A stretch of 64,000 bases of DNA from assembly GCA_018257865.1 (NCBI GenBank), contig JAEUBA010000109.1, positions 1 through 64,000 on the forward strand, read 5' to 3'. This document shows positions 23,284 to 35,163 of the stretch, one piece after another. The position numbers and the translations under genes are program-made. Under the pieces are notes generated by a model. The model did not search any database. It was not told the origin of the DNA and worked only from the letters and a program-made list of their open reading frames with translations. Position 1 is the stretch's first letter. Each line of letters begins with the position of its first letter. Origin of the DNA: Stereocaulon alpinum (lineage: Eukaryota; Ascomycota; Lecanoromycetes; Lecanorales; Stereocaulaceae).

Positions 23284-24090
23284 ATGTCCACAGACTACAA
23301 ATCCAAAAAAGTCGCCGACCTAACCGAACTCCTAAAAGCGCGCTCCCTCCCCCACTCCGGCAAAAAAGACGAACTAATCCAGCGCCTCGAAAAACACGAC
23401 GCCGAACAAGCCGCTTCCAACCCTCCTCCAACCACCACAACAACAGCAGCAGCAGACACCGCCGAAGACGAAATCGACTGGGAAGACGACGCAGCCGCAA
23501 CCGACAACCCAGCCTCCGCAGCAGCAATAGCAGCCGGCGGCCTCGTCCAACCCCCCAACCCCACCTCAGTCCCCAACCAAATCGTCGCCACAGACCCCTC
23601 CAAAACCTCAGACCTAACCGTCGCCCCACCAGCGCCCGCCCCAGAACCCACCACAACCACAGACCCCAAAGCCCCACCACCAACCGACCCGACCCCAAAA
23701 CCAAACTACACAACCGGCCTCGCCTCCACAACCCTAGACACGGAACTGGAAAAACGCAAAAAACGCGCCGCCCGCTTCGGCATCCAAGAAACAGACACCG
23801 ACGCCCTAAAAGCGCTCGAGCGCGCAAAGAAATTCGGCACCGGAGACGCGGGCGATAAAGCTGCCGTAAAAGGTCTAGACGAGGCGCTGCCGGAGCGGAG
23901 TCGGAAGCGAGGGAGAGGGGCGGATGAGAGTGGGGGTGGGAGACAGGGGGTGGAGAAGAGGAGTCGGAATCGGGGGGGGAGGGAGAGGGAGGAGAAGGGG
24001 GGTAGTGGAGGTGGGGGTGGGAAGGGGGGGAAGGGGTATAGTGAGGTTGATAGGGCGAAGGCGGAGGAGAGGAAGCGGAGGTTTGGGTAG
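23284..24090 (+). CDS. THO1: SAP domain protein of the Tho1/MOS11/SARNP family
   Basis: A nuclear RNA-binding protein that works with the THO/TREX complex in mRNA packaging and export. A single exon encodes 268 residues. The SAP domain occupies about 5-40 (VADLTELLKARSLPHSGKKD, LIQRLEKHD). A Pro/Thr/Ala-rich linker follows. The conserved Tho1-MOS11 C-terminal motif EKRKKRAARFGI...DALKALERAKKFG lies near 155-200. The tail is Gly/Arg-rich with an RGG-like, basic character and ends KAEERKRRFG, also typical of the family. The coding strand is almost purely C/A-rich up to about 23880, then G/A-rich to the stop, and it contains a G-quadruplex-type run at 24013-24036. Confidence 0.88.
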   Translation: MSTDYKSKKVADLTELLKARSLPHSGKKDELIQRLEKHDAEQAASNPPPTTTTTAAADTAEDEIDWEDDAAATDNPASAAAIAAGGLVQPPNPTSVPNQIVATDPSKTSDLTVAPPAPAPEPTTTTDPKAPPPTDPTPKPNYTTGLASTTLDTELEKRKKRAARFGIQETDTDALKALERAKKFGTGDAGDKAAVKGLDEALPERSRKRGRGADESGGGRQGVEKRSRNRGGREREEKGGSGGGGGKGGKGYSEVDRAKAEERKRRFG

Positions 24091-24826
24091 GGGGATTTCG
24101 GCTCCAGCACTCGAGCACTTTTACATTCAGGACTCGTGAAATGGCTTCCTGTAGGCGCGGAAGCATGGTGTACCATTGGGAGTAAGTAACACGCTTGATC
24201 TGCATGGCCTGGCTGGGATCTTTCCGAATAGAGCACGTTCTATTCATGTACAGTACGTTATCAAAACCCAGAGTCTGCACCGGTAGACATATAGACAAGA
24301 GACCATTTCCTTGCATCCGCCTATTGATTTAGCCGACAATGGAAGCGAGTAACAACGTGCACAAGGTACCGAAATCTACACTCAGCACCAATCCACCCGA
24401 ACCTACCAATATAACAATTTTCATAACCTCCTACGCCCTAGGTACTCTATAAGAAAAGCCTGCCGTTGAGTAATAGCAATACCCACAGCCCCCGTGAGAA
24501 GGCCTAGAAAATGCCACTGCCACTGCCACTGCCACACAATGCCAGCCAATCGTCTCGACCCTTTTCTGATGATGATACCATAAGAGATGCAAAAACGCCA
24601 TCCGATACCCATACTCAGTCAGGACCTCACGTCGACAACAACTCCCCCATACGCCAGCGCTGGCATGATTCGGGTATCACAACCACAACCACAACCACCA
24701 CCTCCAAACGCGCCATTCCACATGCCTCCCAACAGACTTTCGTCATCCAATTCAATATCATGCATCTCAAGCCCCCTACCCCACCAAGCCACCCCATGTA
24801 GCCAGTTCCCGTCATGTATGTCTCGT
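24091..24826. other. Convergent 3' flanks of THO1 and PHO85/phoA, with microsatellites
   Basis: No gene is visible. A (ccactg)n microsatellite lies at about 24513-24536 and a (cacaac)n-like run at about 24679-24700. Both would lie in the 3' untranslated region of the kinase gene. Confidence 0.6.
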
Positions 24827-25939
24827 TCAAGCAACACCATACCCATACCCCCCACCCTGCGGCGGACCCATGCCCATCCCGCCAAACTGCTGCTGCTGCT
24901 GTGCCTGCTGAGCCTGCTGTTGCTGTTGAGCCTGCTGTGCCCTCAGCGTTCCCAGATCTCTGAACCACAAATGCTGCAGGGCGGCCTGCGCATCGATTCT
25001 CATTTCCGGTCTCAATTGCAACATTCTAGAGATCAAATCCAATCCTACTTGATCGATTTGCGGCAGAAAGATGCGTAAGTCCTGCGTATTGTAGACGTGG
25101 AAGTTGCTCTTGTATTCAGGGAATTGGGATATCCCAGGCCAGGAGCGTTCGCTGGGGGTACCCATTATTCGGAAGATTTTTTGTAGCTGGTCTTCGTTTG
25201 TAGTACCGGGGAACAGGGGGCGGCCTGTGTACATTTCTGCCATTATGCAGCCTGCGGACCAGATGTCGATGCTGGTATTGTAGGTGCGGGAGCCGAGGAG
25301 GACGTCAGGGGCTCGGTACCAGAGCGTTACTACTTCGTTCGAGAAGGTATTGACGGGGATACCGAACGCTCTTGCGAGGCCGAAATCTGCAAGCTTGAGC
25401 TGGCCTTTGTTGTTGATGAGAAGGTTCTGGGGTTTCAGGTCGCGATGCAGGACACGGTTTTCGTGGCAGAAGGCTATGCCTTGGAGGAGTTGGTGCATGA
25501 AGCTTTTAATTGTGATGTAGTCCAATTGGCCGCCTGAGCCTCGAGAGTCCATGTATTTCTTGAGGTCTTTGTCCATGTACTCGAATACGAGCATGAGTTT
25601 GTTTTCGGTGTGGATGACATCGTGGAGGGAGACGATGTTGTCGTGTTTGAGCTCTTTCATGAGGGAGATCTCGCGGATGGCGGTGCTGGGGGTGCCTTCT
25701 TCGCTGTCGAGGTGGATCTCTTTTAGGGCGACGAGTTCGCCTGTTTGGCGGTTGCGGCCTTTGAAAACCTGGACTGGGTTTAATCATTGGTGCAGAGGGT
25801 TTGGAGAAGTGAGGAGTCATACTGTTGCATAGGTTCCCTCACCCAGCTGTAGGAGGCATTAGAAGAGCTCGTCGTGTGCAAGAAGGTAATCCCATACCTT
25901 CTCCAGCTGCTGAAACGAGCTAGGATGTCGTTTATCCAT
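24827..25939 (-). CDS. phoA: Cyclin-dependent kinase Pho85/PhoA
   Basis: A CDK that pairs with several cyclins to sense phosphate and coordinate growth and development. Exons are 25898-25939, 25823-25846 (24 nt) and 24827-25768, with introns of 51 and 54 nt; the product is 335 residues from MDKRHPSSFQQLEK. It shows the glycine loop LGEGTYATVFKG, catalytic Lys in LVALKEIHLD, a Pho85-type PSTAIRE helix (EGTPSTAIREISLMKE), HRDLKPQN, DFGLARAFG and the WYRAPD activation segment. The tail is Gln-rich (blocks of five Q) and ends in a Gly/Tyr-rich stretch. The frame stays open upstream to an ATG at 26164, which would add 75 residues. I chose the downstream start because close homologues, as I remember them, begin MDK. 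Confidence 0.93.
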
Positions 25940-26702
25940 GCCTTGACTCGTATACTCCTTCGCCCGTTGGTTCGGCCTGTCGTACTCGAAAATATCACTA
26001 GGGGCCACAAGCTGATCGGTAATCTGGCGTTTCAAGCTCGAACCCTGCGCAGGCTGGTGAGGAAGAGGCTGGTTAAGAGGATCTTGATGTCCGAGAGGTA
26101 GATAGGGATTTTGTTGAGTCTGCTGAGGGTTTATGTTGCCTCCCAATGAATTGTTTGGGTCCATTGCTGCGGGCTGAAGCCAATCAGTGGTAGCCGCTTG
26201 CCCCACGATTCCTTTCCGGGTAGCGAATTTGAAGATCTATGAATAGCCCAGCTAGGTATTGATTGATGACAGACCAGCAAATAAACCAAAGGCTTGCTGT
26301 TTGGTAGCTGTCTAGTTGAAATAACCCTGGCTATGAGATGTTAGAGCTGCAGGTCTCAGGCTTCACCGTGAGCGCATACGCTCCTGGCGCCGTGGCGGTC
26401 GCTCTTTACCCTCTTGCCTTGCATTTGGCTATTTGGCTCCCTTGACACTATGATGTGTCATTTTGGCAGGCCCAATCATCTTCTGAGGAATGCTAATGGA
26501 ATTTCCAACCGTTTTTCATCTTGTTTACAACTGCTACCACCCATGTCACAAAGTGTTGAACATCATGAGATAAGCCCACACCAGCCTGCGCCTGGTCACA
26601 GATCTATGTTCCCCCATGGCATAAAGTACACATCCAACGGATGATCAAAAATATAGCAAAATGGCACGCTCGCATTACTTTGCTTTTGGGTATAATCCTC
26701 GT
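25940..26702. promoter_or_regulatory. Region upstream of phoA and downstream of facB
   Basis: It must hold the phoA promoter or 5' leader and the facB 3' end. The bases 25940-26164 are open in frame with phoA and could be coding for an N-terminal extension (MDPNNSLGGNINPQQ). Nothing else is recognisable. Confidence 0.5.
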
Positions 26703-29448
26703 TCACAATCCGAATGTTCCGTCCAACCCCTCTAATCCAACAAAGCTATCAACGTTTGGCATATCAAGGCCATTATTGAAGTCTCTTCCTGTGTCGCAAC
26801 TGCTCAATTCTTCACCGCTTGTGAGCTCTTCCTCGGAATAACTCGGTGCAGGTGGGACGCCATTTCCCATGTCGGACGGCATGTTCCAGATATCGGGACA
26901 CCAATCAATAGTTCCCGCAGGAGGCGTCCGTAGGTACGAAGAGAATATATCTGTGTTTGGGAAAAGGCTGTCCATCGCTCCTTGAGTTTGCTGAGCGGAA
27001 GTGGAGAAATTGGGACTAGCCATATCGTTATCCTTACTCTGCCTGCTAAGGTTTGGAGACGATTGATGCGGGCTAGGACTTGGTTCCTCATTGAACGAGA
27101 GATAGTCGAGATTGGGTGTTTTCAATGGGCCACTTTGTCGAGGAGATTGTGAATCAGTCCTGCTGTTCGAATAATCATTTCGAGGCATGGGATCGGAGAC
27201 AGCTGAGGAGAGACTATGTGTGCTATTGCTTCGGTCATAGATTGAGAAAGTTGCTGTTGGCAGTGTAGGAGCAGTAGACCGCCGTCCATTGCTAGTTTCG
27301 CGCCTGATGGCGGGAGGGTTCCCACTTGTGAAGCGTGAAGCTATTGCCTGCAGTTTCCGAGACGATTTTGAAACGTTCTTAGGTGCAGACATATTGCTAT
27401 CGGACATCGCTCGAGCATCCTTGGAGAAGCGGTCCACACTAATCATGGCGCAGGTAACCTTCTTGAAGTCGGCAGCACCGGGTGCATTATTACGCTCAAG
27501 AATCTCAATAACAGAGCATAGAAGCCTTTGGCTGTCCTGAATGAGCTTGCCCTTACGATCTAGGTTTAATCCCTGAAATAGCAGGCCAAATCCTGCAAGA
27601 AGCAATAACTCATTCTTATTCAGACAGAAAGAGAAACTCATCCTGCGTTCTTCAAGAAGTTGAATGATCTGAATGATGTGTTTGCTCGATTGTGCAAGAG
27701 CGACAACTGAAGATGAAGCTTTGGTGCCGAGAGTAGAGCCAACCGCAGGGCGATGGATGAGTGTACGGACATAGTGATAGCCCAGTGACTGCCGAATGTT
27801 ATCAGCAGCATTTCAGAAAGTAGAGCCGATCAACTAACCAACAAAGGTGACCTGCTGCCGACTATGTTTGTGCTCGGTTTATCCTGGACGAAATGTAGAC
27901 GAAGGTGGTTAGGAAGACTCCCAAGCCAAGCATCAAGGTCATCGTTCAAAGCGGCACTCTGCTGGAGGGAGAGATCATGAGAGGAAGCAGCAGGATAATT
28001 CTCATCGAGCACCTTCGACATGACACGTGATAGGCGGAAGAGAGCCAGAGCACTGGACAATCTTGTAAATTCTCCGGGCAAGGTGGATTGAAAGCCACGC
28101 TCCGAGACGTTTTCGTCGTCAACATCTGCAGGGTATTCTGCGTGAATATCACCCTCATTTAGCAATTTAGGCAGGCCAAGTAGAGCAGCAGAGAAACTGT
28201 ATTGGTCAGCATATGAATTGTGCATTGTTACTTTAAATACTGACCAGTCCAGAGTGTACAGTGACCAGAACACTTTCTTTCTTGTTTCGCTTGTCAAAGC
28301 GCCTAATGAAAAGCGCTTCTGACTCTGGTGGAGACCAAGGCGGTGTGAGAGACTGATTGCCATGCCTTTGTAGTGCAAAAGCTTGTTGTAGTCCGCTTTT
28401 GCAATACAATGAATCTGGGCGAGAACAAGACACTGCAGAGTAGGCAGCGTGTTCTCAGCCAGTACTGAATCCAGCGCTGCTTGCCATTGAGTCTCAAACC
28501 CATCAGCAGACTGCTTGTTCCACTGTTACTATGTTAGCTATTGGAAGGGCCACGATGGTGTTGTGCAAAACGCACCTCAGCAGATAAGGCTGCAATTCCA
28601 AAGATCAAGTTCAATTGCGCAATAGAGTGCTTATCTACTACGCTTGAAGGATCGGCCACGTAGTCCGTGTAGACCTTCAAGGCAGTGGGTTTGTGTAGTA
28701 TTGGAAAGAGCGGAGCCCATTCCTGGAAGAAGATATTGACCATGTGATCTGACACCATGCGAGAAGGGACTTTTGACGCAGCACTCGACGACCTTTTCGT
28801 GGTTGGAGTGTCCTTCTTTCTTGGCGTAAAGAAGACTGAGGTCTTGAATTCGCTGCATGGCTTACCGCTCTCCTGAGCCTTGGCTTTGAACGTGTCTATA
28901 GCAGTCAGCGACAGGTAGCCATGCGTCGGCGAGTAGTGGAATTACTCACCAACAAATGATCTGCCACTGGATGCGCCCATGAAATATGTTTCCGACTCTT
29001 CTCCATCGAGCAGACAGGGCGACTGCTGAACTCGGAAAGTGTCCTCCTTTTCCTTGGCAGGAGAGGTAGCCTCCTTAATCTCAGCCAAATCCACCGAAGA
29101 TGAAATTGTGCTTGAAGGCCTTCTCAGGGATGGCGAGTTTGAGTGTATTCTCGACAGGATATCAATCTTCTCATCCTTCTCGTCCAGCAAATCCTTCAAC
29201 TCTTTGACCTCGGTCTCCAATGCCCGCACTCGTTCTTCCAACGATTCCGTATAGCCTCTCGGGAAGGCGCGGCGACTAAGCTTGTCGCTTGTTTTGCACT
29301 CAAACCCTACATTGGCACACTGCGAGCAGCATGGAGTGATTCCGTCACATCGTATCTTCTTACTACGACATCTGTCGCATGCCTGCGCAATCCTGCTCTG
29401 GGCACTGGTGCCCACCTTGATCACCTTCATCGGGAGGATTCCAGGCAT
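26703..29448 (-). CDS. facB: FacB/Cat8-type Zn2Cys6 regulator of acetate use and gluconeogenesis
   Basis: A transcription activator of acetyl-CoA synthetase, glyoxylate cycle and gluconeogenic genes. I assembled five exons: 28950-29448, 28576-28895, 28245-28522, 27839-28196 and 26703-27788. They sum to 2541 nt and 846 residues, close to the length of Aspergillus FacB. The start MPGILPMKVIKVG and the zinc cluster C24-X2-C27-X6-C34...C41-X2-C44-X6-C51 (AQACDRCRSKKIRCDG) are characteristic. A leucine-zipper-like coiled coil follows (SLEERVRALETEVKELKDLL, about 69-100). The fungal-specific domain sits in the middle (PLFPILHKPTALKVYTDYV, LAQIHCIAKADYNKLLHYKG). The C-terminal third is acidic and Ser/Pro-rich, as in an activation domain. 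Confidence 0.94.
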
Positions 29449-31000
29449 GGTAGCGGTTCATACGTCTGTTCGAGTTGGATATTGTGGTTATGGTAGTGGA
29501 TGGTGGGGTTGGTGGATTTCGAGGGTGCATTGAAGTATAATGAACAATGGTAAGAGAGGCACAAGACAGGTCTTGGGTTGACGTAGGCTTATACGCGGCG
29601 CAGACTAAGGTTTGTGGGGTAGAGTCAGGCGTCTGAGAGGTATGAGGTCAATTTTTGATATGCATCACAGTTTACTAACTTGCTAGGAAGAGATCTCCAA
29701 GTATTCAAGCCAACATCATTTCCGGGATAACGTGGCCTAGCCAAACACGATTCAACCTTGGCATTCATACTTATTTCCCCTTGGGCCTCATGATTGGATA
29801 CTTTGGAACACACTTTACGCTTTTTCGCCTTCTGCGCAGCATTCTCCCATCATTTTGGAGTTTGGCTCGGCAAGTGGCTCTCTTAGCTCCCCGCCTGTCA
29901 AGACGCCAGAGAGAATGCGGGGAGTAGAAGGAAGGATAGAGCCAATCACGATCTTGGCCATCGACCTTCTAGACCATGGCAGACACCTTCGGTACGCAAT
30001 GACGATGGCCCAAGCTCCAAACTATTTGCATTGCTTACCTGTTTGTTGGTACTGCTCCAACAAGATGATGTGCAAATGCATGAACACAAGATCTACATTA
30101 CATTCGCATAATCTGTTCTTCCGATGTCACGCACACGCTTAATTCCGTTATCCTACATAATGTGGGACCTCTGTCTGCCTCGGCAGGACGCTGGCGTGGG
30201 ATGTGTGGGATGAAGGTTTCGTGCAGAAAAAGACGTTGGCTCCACTAACATTGATCAACGATTGAGGTTCGTGAGCCTCGGGAGATTGAGGAACCAGGAG
30301 CTGGATCTGGCATCGCTGGCAATTTCCGTGTCAAAGATCATTATTACGTCCAGACTGGGGGGTTTTCCCGACGGTCTCAAGAGGGGAGCACTTTCTAGCC
30401 GGCGATCGTCAAAAGTCATCCTCGGGGACCTGCGCGTTAGCAGAAGCTAGTCAATACTCCTGCATCCGCAGGGATCAAGCGAAACCTTCTCTGAACATGC
30501 GGCAACGTCTCAGCCTGAGAATAGGTGGTACCTGTACATGCCCATGTTACATATAAACTGTGATACCAATACCCTGATTAGAATACAGGTAGTACCTGTG
30601 GATACTGGAGGCAATGCCTCTTCCTAGCGCATGCGCACATCCAAATATATACGTAAGATTGGGTTTTCCGTGCAATTTGAAAGCCTCGTAAGCAGCCTCG
30701 AGACACTGACCTGTAAGCTAGGGTATGTCCTACCTCTACGCCTTTTAGCATGTTTCTAAAGCAAGGCAGATCTGCAGCAGCCAAACATACCTATCATGTC
30801 TCGATAGACAGATGAGTGGGGGAGCTCCATACATCAATGTCCTTCGTTGCACGTTCTTCCTCTCAATGACGCTTAGGAAAAGTCCTCATCAGGAACTGAT
30901 AGCTGCTCCCCCGTCTCGTGGCTTAAGTACGCTTGCACATTCGGCGATTCAAGAAGCTGCAGTTTCTATGATGAGTTTCTTTGTAAATCAAATGGCCTTA
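29449..31000. promoter_or_regulatory. Region upstream of facB, 1.55 kb
   Basis: Both flanking genes are on the minus strand, so this is the facB promoter plus the 3' flank of the SET gene. A long regulatory region suits a carbon-regulated factor. Scattered CCCCGC-like strings (for example near 29888) could bind CreA-type repressors, but that is weak. No gene is visible. Confidence 0.5.
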
Positions 31001-32416
31001 TCACGGATTGATCGCCGTATGTACCTTTTTTTCCAAGTCTTCGTAGGCATGCAGTAGCAGAGTCTCTTCCAGATCTCGTAGCCTCATTGCGTTATCGTAT
31101 TTTCCGTCATCCAAGTGTTCAAGGCCCCATATCTCCTCCACGTCATTCTTGCTAGCCTCAAGCCTGAGGAGCTGCTGTTCCACACGTTCTTGTAATACGG
31201 TAATCGCTCGTAAGTGGAAAACGTCCCATAGGGGCTCCTTTCTCAGCAGGTCCGGGAGCTTCGTAAAGTCCAGGATCTCTTGCTCTTTCCAGGTAGCCTG
31301 CAGCTCTGTCTCGCCGTCTTTATCCTGCAAAAGCTTGAATTCCAAGCCGTCTTCCTCATTGATACATATCAGCCATACGAAAGCACCTTCCCAGCCTATC
31401 TCGTCTTGGTTTTGAAAATAGAGACGGAAGCCTGGTGCTACCTCTGAGATGGCTCTCTTGGCAGGCTTCAACGGATCATCATCTGGGATCTCGAGGTCCA
31501 AGAAAAGCTCCTTAGCCGATGTCATAGTCGCTTCAATAAAACCATAGGAGAATAGCATTTCGCATGCGCCTTTATCATCCCCATAGGTAATAGTCACTTC
31601 GTCCCCAGGGCAGATCTTGTTCCCATTTCGAAGGTAAAGAATGCCATTGCCGTCTCCGTCAGTATCATAGAGAGCGGTAGTCGATTCTCCTGACGCATGA
31701 TTGGCCATATCAACGCAAGGTACCACCGCATGTCCGGTACCAGGCAAATCAAGGGCGCGAGATCGATAGAGAGCATCAACCTGCTTCCAGTCGTCAAATC
31801 CCAACAACCCAGTCTCTGCGTCCCACCAGTATTGCTTGCACCAGTCGATCGAGGCCGTCTTTTCGTGGAGAAGCGTAAATTCTCGATCCAAGCTGCTGAG
31901 TTTCGTACTCACCGCCGCTTCAAGTGAGGTTCCAGTAAGTAGAGATCGCTCAATATCGGTCCAGAATATTGGCAGTGAAGTCTGCTCTGGAACATATCGG
32001 AAATATTCGCTGAAAGGATTGAGCACCCCAATCCTGCCTTGCGTACTCGCATTGGTCAGTTGCAAGAGAAGGAAGATAAGGATAGCTCCCCGCGGTGTCT
32101 GATGTGCCTTAGTTCAGACGTCATCCTGCTTCAAAGTGGATTGGAGGTGTTAAGAACATACCCTCGAGTATTCCTCTACGGCCTCGAGGGCCTGTAGGAG
32201 ATGCTTATCTGCTTTGGCGTACACCCATACGGTCTCCAAGGAAAGAACGAGATCTCGGGGTACGTTTATAAGAATAGCATTATCCTTAGACTCCCAAGTG
32301 GCGACCAAGCCAGAGCCCCTGTCCCCAAGGCTACACACCTCAATGCCATAGAAGTCCACGTTGCTGAGCCGGGCCCAGACGGCCAATTGGTCAATTGGCA
32401 AAGGGTCGGAATGCAT
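31001..32416 (-). CDS. SET-domain protein lysine methyltransferase (SETD3/SETD6/RKM-like, with LSMT-type C-terminal domain)
   Basis: Exons 32162-32416 and 31001-32098 (63-nt intron, donor GTATGT) give 450 residues. The N-terminal half is a split SET domain: GVLNPFSEYFRYVPEQT, a VVPCVDMANHAS stretch (about 205-220) that carries the invariant N-H, and GDEVTITYGDDKGACEMLFS (about 248-267). The C-terminal half is helical (LQERVEQQLLRLEASKNDVE), like the Rubisco LSMT substrate-binding domain. Yeast relatives methylate ribosomal proteins or elongation factors. The substrate of this one cannot be read from sequence. Confidence 0.85.
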
Positions 32417-32854
32417 GGGAACAGACGTACCAACTGCTTGGCGATACTTTGAGAGTGTTAGCTGGTTTCAATCCAATATCAATTCAGAGGACCGAAAATC
32501 CCGTTGCCAGACTCGCTAAGACATTGAAAGTATGTATTTGTATAGTAGAGCTTCTTGTGATAGTGCCATAGAATGCCCTGATCTTGATGTTATTGATACG
32601 GTCAGGGGCAAGTCTCAACATTCAAAGACTTCACGTAGTACAGAGCAAAGTGGATGTTAACCATTTGTGACACAGCCGCACTAGTCGGCTAATACTCGGG
32701 TGGTCTTCCTCCGCCAATGACGATGGTGACGGCATTGTCCACTTAGAGATGACCTAGATTTACCATTCCATTCTTTAAAATGCTACAACATCAACCGACG
32801 AGCCAATCCCAGCCCTATCTCGTCAACCACATACACCTAAGACCACCGTGAACA
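32417..32854. promoter_or_regulatory. Divergent promoter region between the SET gene and a small mitochondrial gene
   Basis: 438 bp lie between the two start codons. No coding potential or named motif was identified. Confidence 0.5.
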
Positions 32855-33365
32855 ATGTCTTCCTCCGTCCGTCTCCTCCGCGCGTCCACTTTCCACAATG
32901 TTTCCTCCCGCATCTCCTCCCTCACGCAAGTTCGCCTGGCATCCGCCGGCTCCCAGTAAGTATTCTTTCAGCCTGGTGCTCCCAAAGCGAACTCATGGAT
33001 TAGGCCACAATACATACTGCCGGAGCACAAAATCCTTGACCCACTAAGGATTCATTTTGCAACTCCAACATTGTTCTGAACCGAAGAACGCTAACTCCCC
33101 TCTCCCCAACAGCACGGGCACAAATTGGCAAGGTCGCCCTGGCGACGAGCACGCCACGAACCGCACGGATGAACTCGACGTCCAATCTGGGGCCTCTCAA
33201 GGCGGGAAGAGATCAAGGGAGAGCGGAGACGAGAATGGAAGTCAGGCAACCACGGAGAAGGATTCTGGGAATCAGAATGAGCAGGCCAAGAAAGACCATC
33301 CGGAAGCCCCAGGCCCGGTCATTGGTATGAACGATGAGAGGGGTCAGATGGGGCATAAGAAGTGA
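32855..33365 (+). CDS. Small hydrophilic protein with predicted mitochondrial presequence
   Basis: Exons 32855-32955 and 33113-33365 (donor GTAAGT, acceptor CAACAG after a ctaac branch-like site) give 117 residues. The N-terminus (MSSSVRLLRASTFHNVSSRI...VRLASAG) is rich in Arg, Ser and Leu without acidic residues, as in a cleaved mitochondrial targeting signal. The rest is charged, Gly/Glu/Lys/Asn-rich and probably disordered, ending PGPVIGMNDERGQMGHKK. I recognise it as a type of conserved small fungal protein but know no function. The frame and intron fit well, so I consider it a real gene. Confidence 0.7.
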
Positions 33366-33927
33366 ACTTGAACGGAGGGCCAAGAGGGGGCTGAGCAGCA
33401 GCACGGTTCATTGTACAAGTACTGCACGTACGGGCGTTTGGCTGCATAGGAGACTTTGGACTATGTGCATATTTGGACGAAGCCGGCTCCAATATAATTC
33501 GAACAGCAAATGATAATGTATTTCAAGAATACACACAGACTAGAATTACGGCATATGAAAGGGTGCTCTCCCGACGATGCAACGAGATCAGTCAGTGGAA
33601 AGGATACTGTAGCGTAGTCTAGAACTTTGTATGGGAGTTTATAGTTAGCTAGAGGATCATGACTTCCAGACCCGGTCAGATCCGGGCGGGCAGTCGTATG
33701 CAAGGGCAATCGTCCGGAATCCTACGTGAGGACTCGAGTCCTACATGAGTCTCGCCTGCAGACTAGGAGTCTTCTCCGCATTAACTCATGACAAACCATG
33801 ATCCAGCCGAAAGCAGAAGCTACTATTGGCTATCAGCATGAAGTATGGGTCCTTTGCCGATGCAAGCGCGATGGATATTGTAATCTGAACATCAAACGTC
33901 CATCCCAGCAGCGACTCTCCTATACTG
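33366..33927. other. Intergenic region upstream of BMT6
   Basis: It holds the 3' end of the small mitochondrial gene and the promoter of BMT6. No gene is visible; a minus-strand frame at 33461-33709 has no family resemblance. Confidence 0.5.
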
Positions 33928-35163
33928 ATGCCTCCCAAGAGTGATTCTCCACGAGCCGGGAATAAAGTCAAGGCAACGGGTCCAAAGACAGTTACCCCGC
34001 AGTCAACAGCCACAAGTCCTGGCCAAAATTCCCAACGGATACACATCTCCATTGAGTTGCAGCAGCTCCTGCTGAACATCTTCAAGGACACATTCTCGGC
34101 GATTTTTGATTCCAAATACTCTGAGCATGTGCAACAAATCAAGCAGCACCTTTATAAGCGAGACTTTGACCATGCTTTCGGTACCGAGGATTTGCGGCAG
34201 GTGTACGCAATGCGGTGGAGTCCTATTCGGGCTTTAGCCTATACCAACATTTTCTGCAATCTCTCGGCACTGACAGCGAGGCTCTTATCAGCTTCTGGAG
34301 CCGGCGTCGGCAATTTGAACAGGAGTTCAACTAATAAGCTGCAAGATGCTGCAAGCAAGAGTGGATATGCCTCGGCAGCTACGCAGAATATCGCAGGGAA
34401 GACTAGTCGAATCGTATGTGTTGGGGGTGGCGCAGGCGCAGAGATTGTTGCACTTGGTGGATACCTGAATTATTTAAGCCGACTCACCCTTCCCACTCAG
34501 AGCAATATCCTTGCAAATGGAGAACAAATGGAACGCGTGTCACCTTTGCACGTTGCTGTTACTGCCATTGATATTGCTGGTTGGGACTCCGTTTCATGCA
34601 ATCTTCATTCAAGTACCACGACAGCTCCTCTGCTCTCACGGTATGCATCTGCTAATGCTAAGGTTTCCAACGCTCCGTTGATCGGACCAGAAAGCCTCGG
34701 CTTGGAGTTCGTGAAGCAAGACGTGTTGAACATGGCTATTGAGCGAATGCCGGCAATCTTCGCGGACGCTACGCTCGTGACGCTGATGTTCACCCTCAAC
34801 GAGCTCTACTCCACTTCCATGAGCGCGACTACCAATCTGCTACTCTCTATGACGTTATTGCTATCTCCAGGAGTTCTTCTGCTAGTGGTCGATAGCCCAG
34901 GGAGTTATTCTACCGTAAGTATTGGGAAGACCTCTGAGTCCGGCGATGAAAGCAAGAAGAAAACGTACCCTATGCAATGGCTTCTTGATCATACGCTGCT
35001 CGAATCTGCCGCCATCGGCAGCAGCAAGAACGCTTCAGGAGAGCATCAATGGGAGAAGTTGGAATCTCGAGACTCAGAGTGGTTTAGATTGTCGGATGAG
35101 TTACGCTATCCGGTTGGCTTGGAAGACATGAGATACCAGATTCATCTGTATCGTCGACTGTGA
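33928..35163 (+). CDS. BMT6: 25S rRNA (uridine-N3)-methyltransferase Bmt6
   Basis: A nucleolar enzyme that makes m3U on the large-subunit rRNA (position 2843 in yeast) using S-adenosylmethionine. A single exon encodes 411 residues. After a Ser/Thr/Pro-rich head, a helical segment (LQQLLLNIFKDTFSAIFDSK, about 45-65) leads to YAMRWSPIRALAYTNIFCNL (about 92-112), which is typical of Bmt6. The SAM-binding loop is IVCVGGGAGAEIVALGGYLN (about 161-180). FTLNELYSTS (near 290) and the C-terminal YPMQWLLDHTLLE and YPVGLEDMRYQIHLYRRL also match the family. Confidence 0.88.
   Translation: MPPKSDSPRAGNKVKATGPKTVTPQSTATSPGQNSQRIHISIELQQLLLNIFKDTFSAIFDSKYSEHVQQIKQHLYKRDFDHAFGTEDLRQVYAMRWSPIRALAYTNIFCNLSALTARLLSASGAGVGNLNRSSTNKLQDAASKSGYASAATQNIAGKTSRIVCVGGGAGAEIVALGGYLNYLSRLTLPTQSNILANGEQMERVSPLHVAVTAIDIAGWDSVSCNLHSSTTTAPLLSRYASANAKVSNAPLIGPESLGLEFVKQDVLNMAIERMPAIFADATLVTLMFTLNELYSTSMSATTNLLLSMTLLLSPGVLLLVVDSPGSYSTVSIGKTSESGDESKKKTYPMQWLLDHTLLESAAIGSSKNASGEHQWEKLESRDSEWFRLSDELRYPVGLEDMRYQIHLYRRL

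Noticed and set aside
23145..23858. 237-codon plus-strand frame overlapping THO1
   Set aside because: Shifted frame of the same C/A-rich sequence; the SAP and Tho1 motifs are in the other frame.
23279..24316. 345-codon minus-strand frame opposite THO1
   Set aside because: It is the antisense shadow of a low-complexity coding sequence; its product is a run of Arg, Leu, Ser and Pro with no domain.
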